Below are positions 6,751-8,567 of a DNA stretch of 8,567 nt, piece by piece. Source of the DNA: Ekhidna sp. (GTDB lineage: Bacteria; Bacteroidota; Bacteroidia; Cytophagales; Cyclobacteriaceae); NCBI GenBank assembly GCA_013214445.1, contig JABSPG010000152.1, forward strand, positions 1 to 8,567. Direction: 5' to 3'. Positions within the stretch are counted from its first letter, which is position 1. Each line of letters opens with the position of its first letter. The position numbers and the translations under genes are program-made. The notes beneath the pieces are model-generated. The model did no database searches. It had not been told where the DNA came from and worked only from the letters and a program-made list of their open reading frames with translations.

Positions 6751-7479
6751 TCACATGTAAAAAATCATTGCACCTACTCCACTGAAAATGATAATCGCTG
6801 TAATGATGTAGATCACATTCAAGAGTATCAGCTTAAAAAAAGTGGTAAACCAACGTTGTTCATAGACATTTCTCAGTGCCAACAAAAGGTAGAGCTCCAA
6901 CACAAATACCGTAATTATTACGGACCATTGGCTTAGGAAAACGCTAGAAGGAAACAAATAGTCTATCAGGATTACCATGACCGATAGAAGCACAAAAATG
7001 AAGGCATGTAAATGAACGGAAAAAATAAAATGGGTTAGGTAGAAACGACCTGGCTTTCTGAAAAGCACATATAAGAAAAGGGCAAAGAGTGGTAAGAGCA
7101 AAAAGAAAAGGCGAGGAAACCACACATTGAAATAGGCATCCAGAAATTCTGCTTCATCCGTTCGCTCAATCTGACTCACACGCTCTACAGGACCCAGAAT
7201 GATAAAGAAAATCACACTGATAAAAATGAACATTCTCATCGGTGGGATGTACCTAACCCTTCTCCCAGCAATGAACTCTTTAGTAAGGAAACCCGGATTG
7301 AAGAGCAGTGGTTTAACACTTCGAATAATCAATGAATCAAACGTGAAGTAATCCCCAAGGAAATCGAAAATGAACTGTTTAAAGTGCACTACCTTATCCT
7401 TATGCTGCTGACCGCAATTAGGACAGTACTTGAATGCTGGTTCAAGTTTTGTTCCACAGTTTTTGCAAATTCTTTCCAA
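6751..7479 (-). CDS. Zinc-ribbon, DUF3667-type multipass membrane protein
   Basis: This 242-residue protein matches the DUF3667 family common in Bacteroidota. The N-terminus holds a rubredoxin-knuckle zinc ribbon, CKNCG and CPNCGQ (C5, C8, C19, C22), followed by the family block FIFDFLGDYFTFDSLIIRSVKPLLFNPG in residues 36-63 (split here as FIFDFLGDYF and TFDSLIIRS..NPG) and EFIAGRRVRYIPPMRMF (68-84). About five membrane helices follow, near 83-97, 123-140, 151-174, 184-202 and 213-240. The zinc ribbon is predicted to be cytoplasmic. The biochemical function of the family is not known to me. The start ATG at 7479 places the first CxxC at residue 5, as usual for the family. The gene is divergent from the small secreted protein and precedes the efflux transporter by 18 nt, so the two may be co-expressed. 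Confidence 0.88.
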   Translation of the reverse strand: MERICKNCGTKLEPAFKYCPNCGQQHKDKVVHFKQFIFDFLGDYFTFDSLIIRSVKPLLFNPGFLTKEFIAGRRVRYIPPMRMFIFISVIFFIILGPVERVSQIERTDEAEFLDAYFNVWFPRLFFLLLPLFALFLYVLFRKPGRFYLTHFIFSVHLHAFIFVLLSVMVILIDYLFPSSVFLSQWSVIITVFVLELYLLLALRNVYEQRWFTTFFKLILLNVIYIITAIIIFSGVGAMIFYM

Positions 7480-7530
7480 TCCTCCTTCTTTACACTTAAT
7501 ATTGATGATTATCGAAAATAATTCGTTGCA

Positions 7531-7839
7531 TTGAAGAATAGGCTATTAATCTTCGGTCTTTTGCTGGTTGCGTTCACTTTTTGTGTATCTGCTCAACGAA
7601 TTGTGGTAGATACTGCCTCCACCAATAAGTATTTGATAAACCCTCCAGAGAAACAGGTGAAGGCTGCCGAGAGTGTTAGTGATCCTTCATTTGGAGATCG
7701 TGCAATGTCTATTGGGGCTGGAATATTGAATCGATTGAAAGCTAGGCTAAACTTAGAAGAGGCGGCAGAAACCATCAAAGAAAAGAAGGCAAGAATCTTG
7801 GGGAAAGAAGAGAAGGAAGAAAAAGAGGGAGACGGATAG
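7531..7839 (+). CDS. Small secreted protein with Lys/Glu-rich tail
   Basis: This 102-residue protein has a clear Sec signal peptide (MKNRLLIFGLLLVAFTFCVSAQ, cleavage likely after A21). The start is TTG at 7531: an in-frame TAA at 7519-7521 rules out anything further upstream, and no ATG precedes the signal peptide. The mature protein of about 80 residues has no recognisable domain. Residues 49-78 may form an amphipathic helix, and 79-99 are almost entirely Lys, Glu and small residues (EAAETIKEKKARILGKEEKE), probably a charged helix or disordered tail. Purine-rich GAAGAA-type DNA encodes that tail. It is divergent from the DUF3667 gene with 51 nt between starts, and converges on the beta-helix gene with one base between stop codons. 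I do not recognise a family. The intact signal peptide and a long frame without stops support a real gene. Confidence 0.68.
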   Translation: MKNRLLIFGLLLVAFTFCVSAQRIVVDTASTNKYLINPPEKQVKAAESVSDPSFGDRAMSIGAGILNRLKARLNLEEAAETIKEKKARILGKEEKEEKEGDG

Positions 7840-7840
7840 A

Positions 7841-8567
7841 TTAATTTTCTATTCTTTCAAAAGCCCCAATATCAGGCATGTCATCTCTGGTGATTCCATT
7901 CAAGTCGGTAGTCACTCCAATAATCGATCCTTTGTCTTTAGCGAATGCGAGGGTATCCAGTTGATAATCTCCGAAAAATGCATCCACAAATCCAGGAAAG
8001 TTGACTGCCGTTGACGTGAAGTTACCTTCAAGTTCATTTTCTGACCGAATGATATTTGATTGGAGTATGGCGGTGATTTGCTGACCTCCACCATTATTAA
8101 GCAGCAACTCTTCATCGGCGGTTCCCCAAATGATGGTGTTGAATATATTGAGGTTCAGCTCATCCGTCAAAACCTCATTTTCACTTAAAACCAAATTATC
8201 TGAAAACTGAACGGTGGGTTCATCCTGTACAAAAAAGGCAGGCTCATTGGAGAATGTGCAATGCAAATAGGTGTGATTACCCCCAGCAAAACCTCCTACC
8301 AGATACGTACCGCAATTGTAAATCAACGTGTTTGTGGCCATAACGTCAGAGGTAAACGCCAATATTCCGGCGGTGCTCATATTATAGATTGCAGTATTAG
8401 AAATCCTAACATCAGGAATATCGTCCTCATCCGGGGTGCCTATTCGCAAACCGACTTGGCCGTTGAAAATCTCTGCATGTGAAATTTCATTTTCCGTGCT
8501 TCCCTCTAAAAAATAGATGCCGTTCCATTGCCCGGGGACTTCATTGTAAATCCCATCAAACCTGGCG
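7841..8567 (-). CDS. Secreted parallel beta-helix protein, C-terminal part (truncated)
   Basis: The minus-strand frame ends at TAA 7843-7841 and is open to the right edge (242 codons), so the N-terminus and start lie outside. A TTG at 8449 could be mistaken for a start, but the frame upstream of it encodes clear family sequence: GQWNGIYFLEGSTENEISHA then EIFNGQVGLRIG. The pattern WxGIxFxxxSxxNxIxxAxIxNxxxGxxIG, with rungs such as RISNTAIYNMSTAGILAF, TNTLIYNCGTYLVGGFAGGN and NIFNTIIWGT, is that of right-handed parallel beta-helices. The end (GDYQLDTLAFAKDKGS, then DLNGITRDDMPDIGAFERIEN) is the classic C-terminus of Bacteroidota 'choice-of-anchor Q' beta-helix proteins. These are usually exported surface proteins or polysaccharide-binding or -cleaving proteins; no lyase active site can be identified in this fragment. 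No type IX sorting domain follows the PDIGAFE segment. Confidence 0.83.
   Translation of the reverse strand, partial: ARFDGIYNEVPGQWNGIYFLEGSTENEISHAEIFNGQVGLRIGTPDEDDIPDVRISNTAIYNMSTAGILAFTSDVMATNTLIYNCGTYLVGGFAGGNHTYLHCTFSNEPAFFVQDEPTVQFSDNLVLSENEVLTDELNLNIFNTIIWGTADEELLLNNGGGQQITAILQSNIIRSENELEGNFTSTAVNFPGFVDAFFGDYQLDTLAFAKDKGSIIGVTTDLNGITRDDMPDIGAFERIEN

Noticed and set aside
7497..7520. TAATATTG (7497-7504, plus) and TATTTTCG (7520-7513, minus) as -7 elements for the divergent pair at 7479/7531
   Set aside because: Both differ from the consensus by one base and lack a convincing -33 partner; AT-rich DNA produces such matches often.
7841..8449. Beta-helix gene starting at TTG 8449
   Set aside because: The frame stays open to the right edge and the upstream 39 codons encode typical beta-helix rungs, so the TTG is internal and the gene is truncated by the window.

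Overview
The window looks like chromosomal DNA of a member of the Bacteroidota, probably a Cytophagales-type marine or soil bacterium. This is inferred from moderate-to-low GC, a DUF3667 zinc-ribbon membrane protein, an ECF sigma factor paired with a HEAT-repeat anti-sigma-like protein and DUF4097/'TISG' secreted proteins, a 'DIGAFE'-ending beta-helix protein, and weak use of Shine-Dalgarno sites. No RNA gene, CRISPR array, insertion sequence or prophage gene was seen. No gene-free stretch exceeds about 110 bases.

Left part (1-2216): a truncated lipoprotein gene on the minus strand starts head-to-head with a plus-strand paraoxonase/arylesterase-like gene. If both ATGs are used, their start codons share bases. 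The esterase-like gene is followed after 3 nt by a membrane-anchored protein gene. An in-frame TAA at codon 40 splits that gene, although its reading frame stays open for another 220 codons.

Centre (2217-5181): a strong bidirectional terminator (2259-2312) separates this plus-strand pair from a compact four-gene minus-strand operon. In transcription order the operon encodes an ECF sigma factor, a single-pass membrane anti-sigma-like protein with a HEAT-repeat C-terminus, and two paralogous secreted DUF4097-like beta-repeat proteins. A direct repeat TGTAAC-N16-TGTAAC lies just upstream of the sigma gene and is a candidate autoregulatory promoter. The likely logic is that the sigma factor is held by its membrane partner, released by an envelope cue, and then raises expression of its own operon, including the two envelope proteins. 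That logic is inferred from gene order and family knowledge, not shown.

Right part (5182-8567): a 14-TM DHA2-type drug efflux transporter lies 18 nt downstream of a DUF3667 zinc-ribbon membrane protein, both on the minus strand. Divergent from these is a small secreted protein with a TTG start and a Lys/Glu-rich tail. It converges, with a single base between stop codons, on the C-terminal part of a large secreted parallel beta-helix protein that runs off the right edge.
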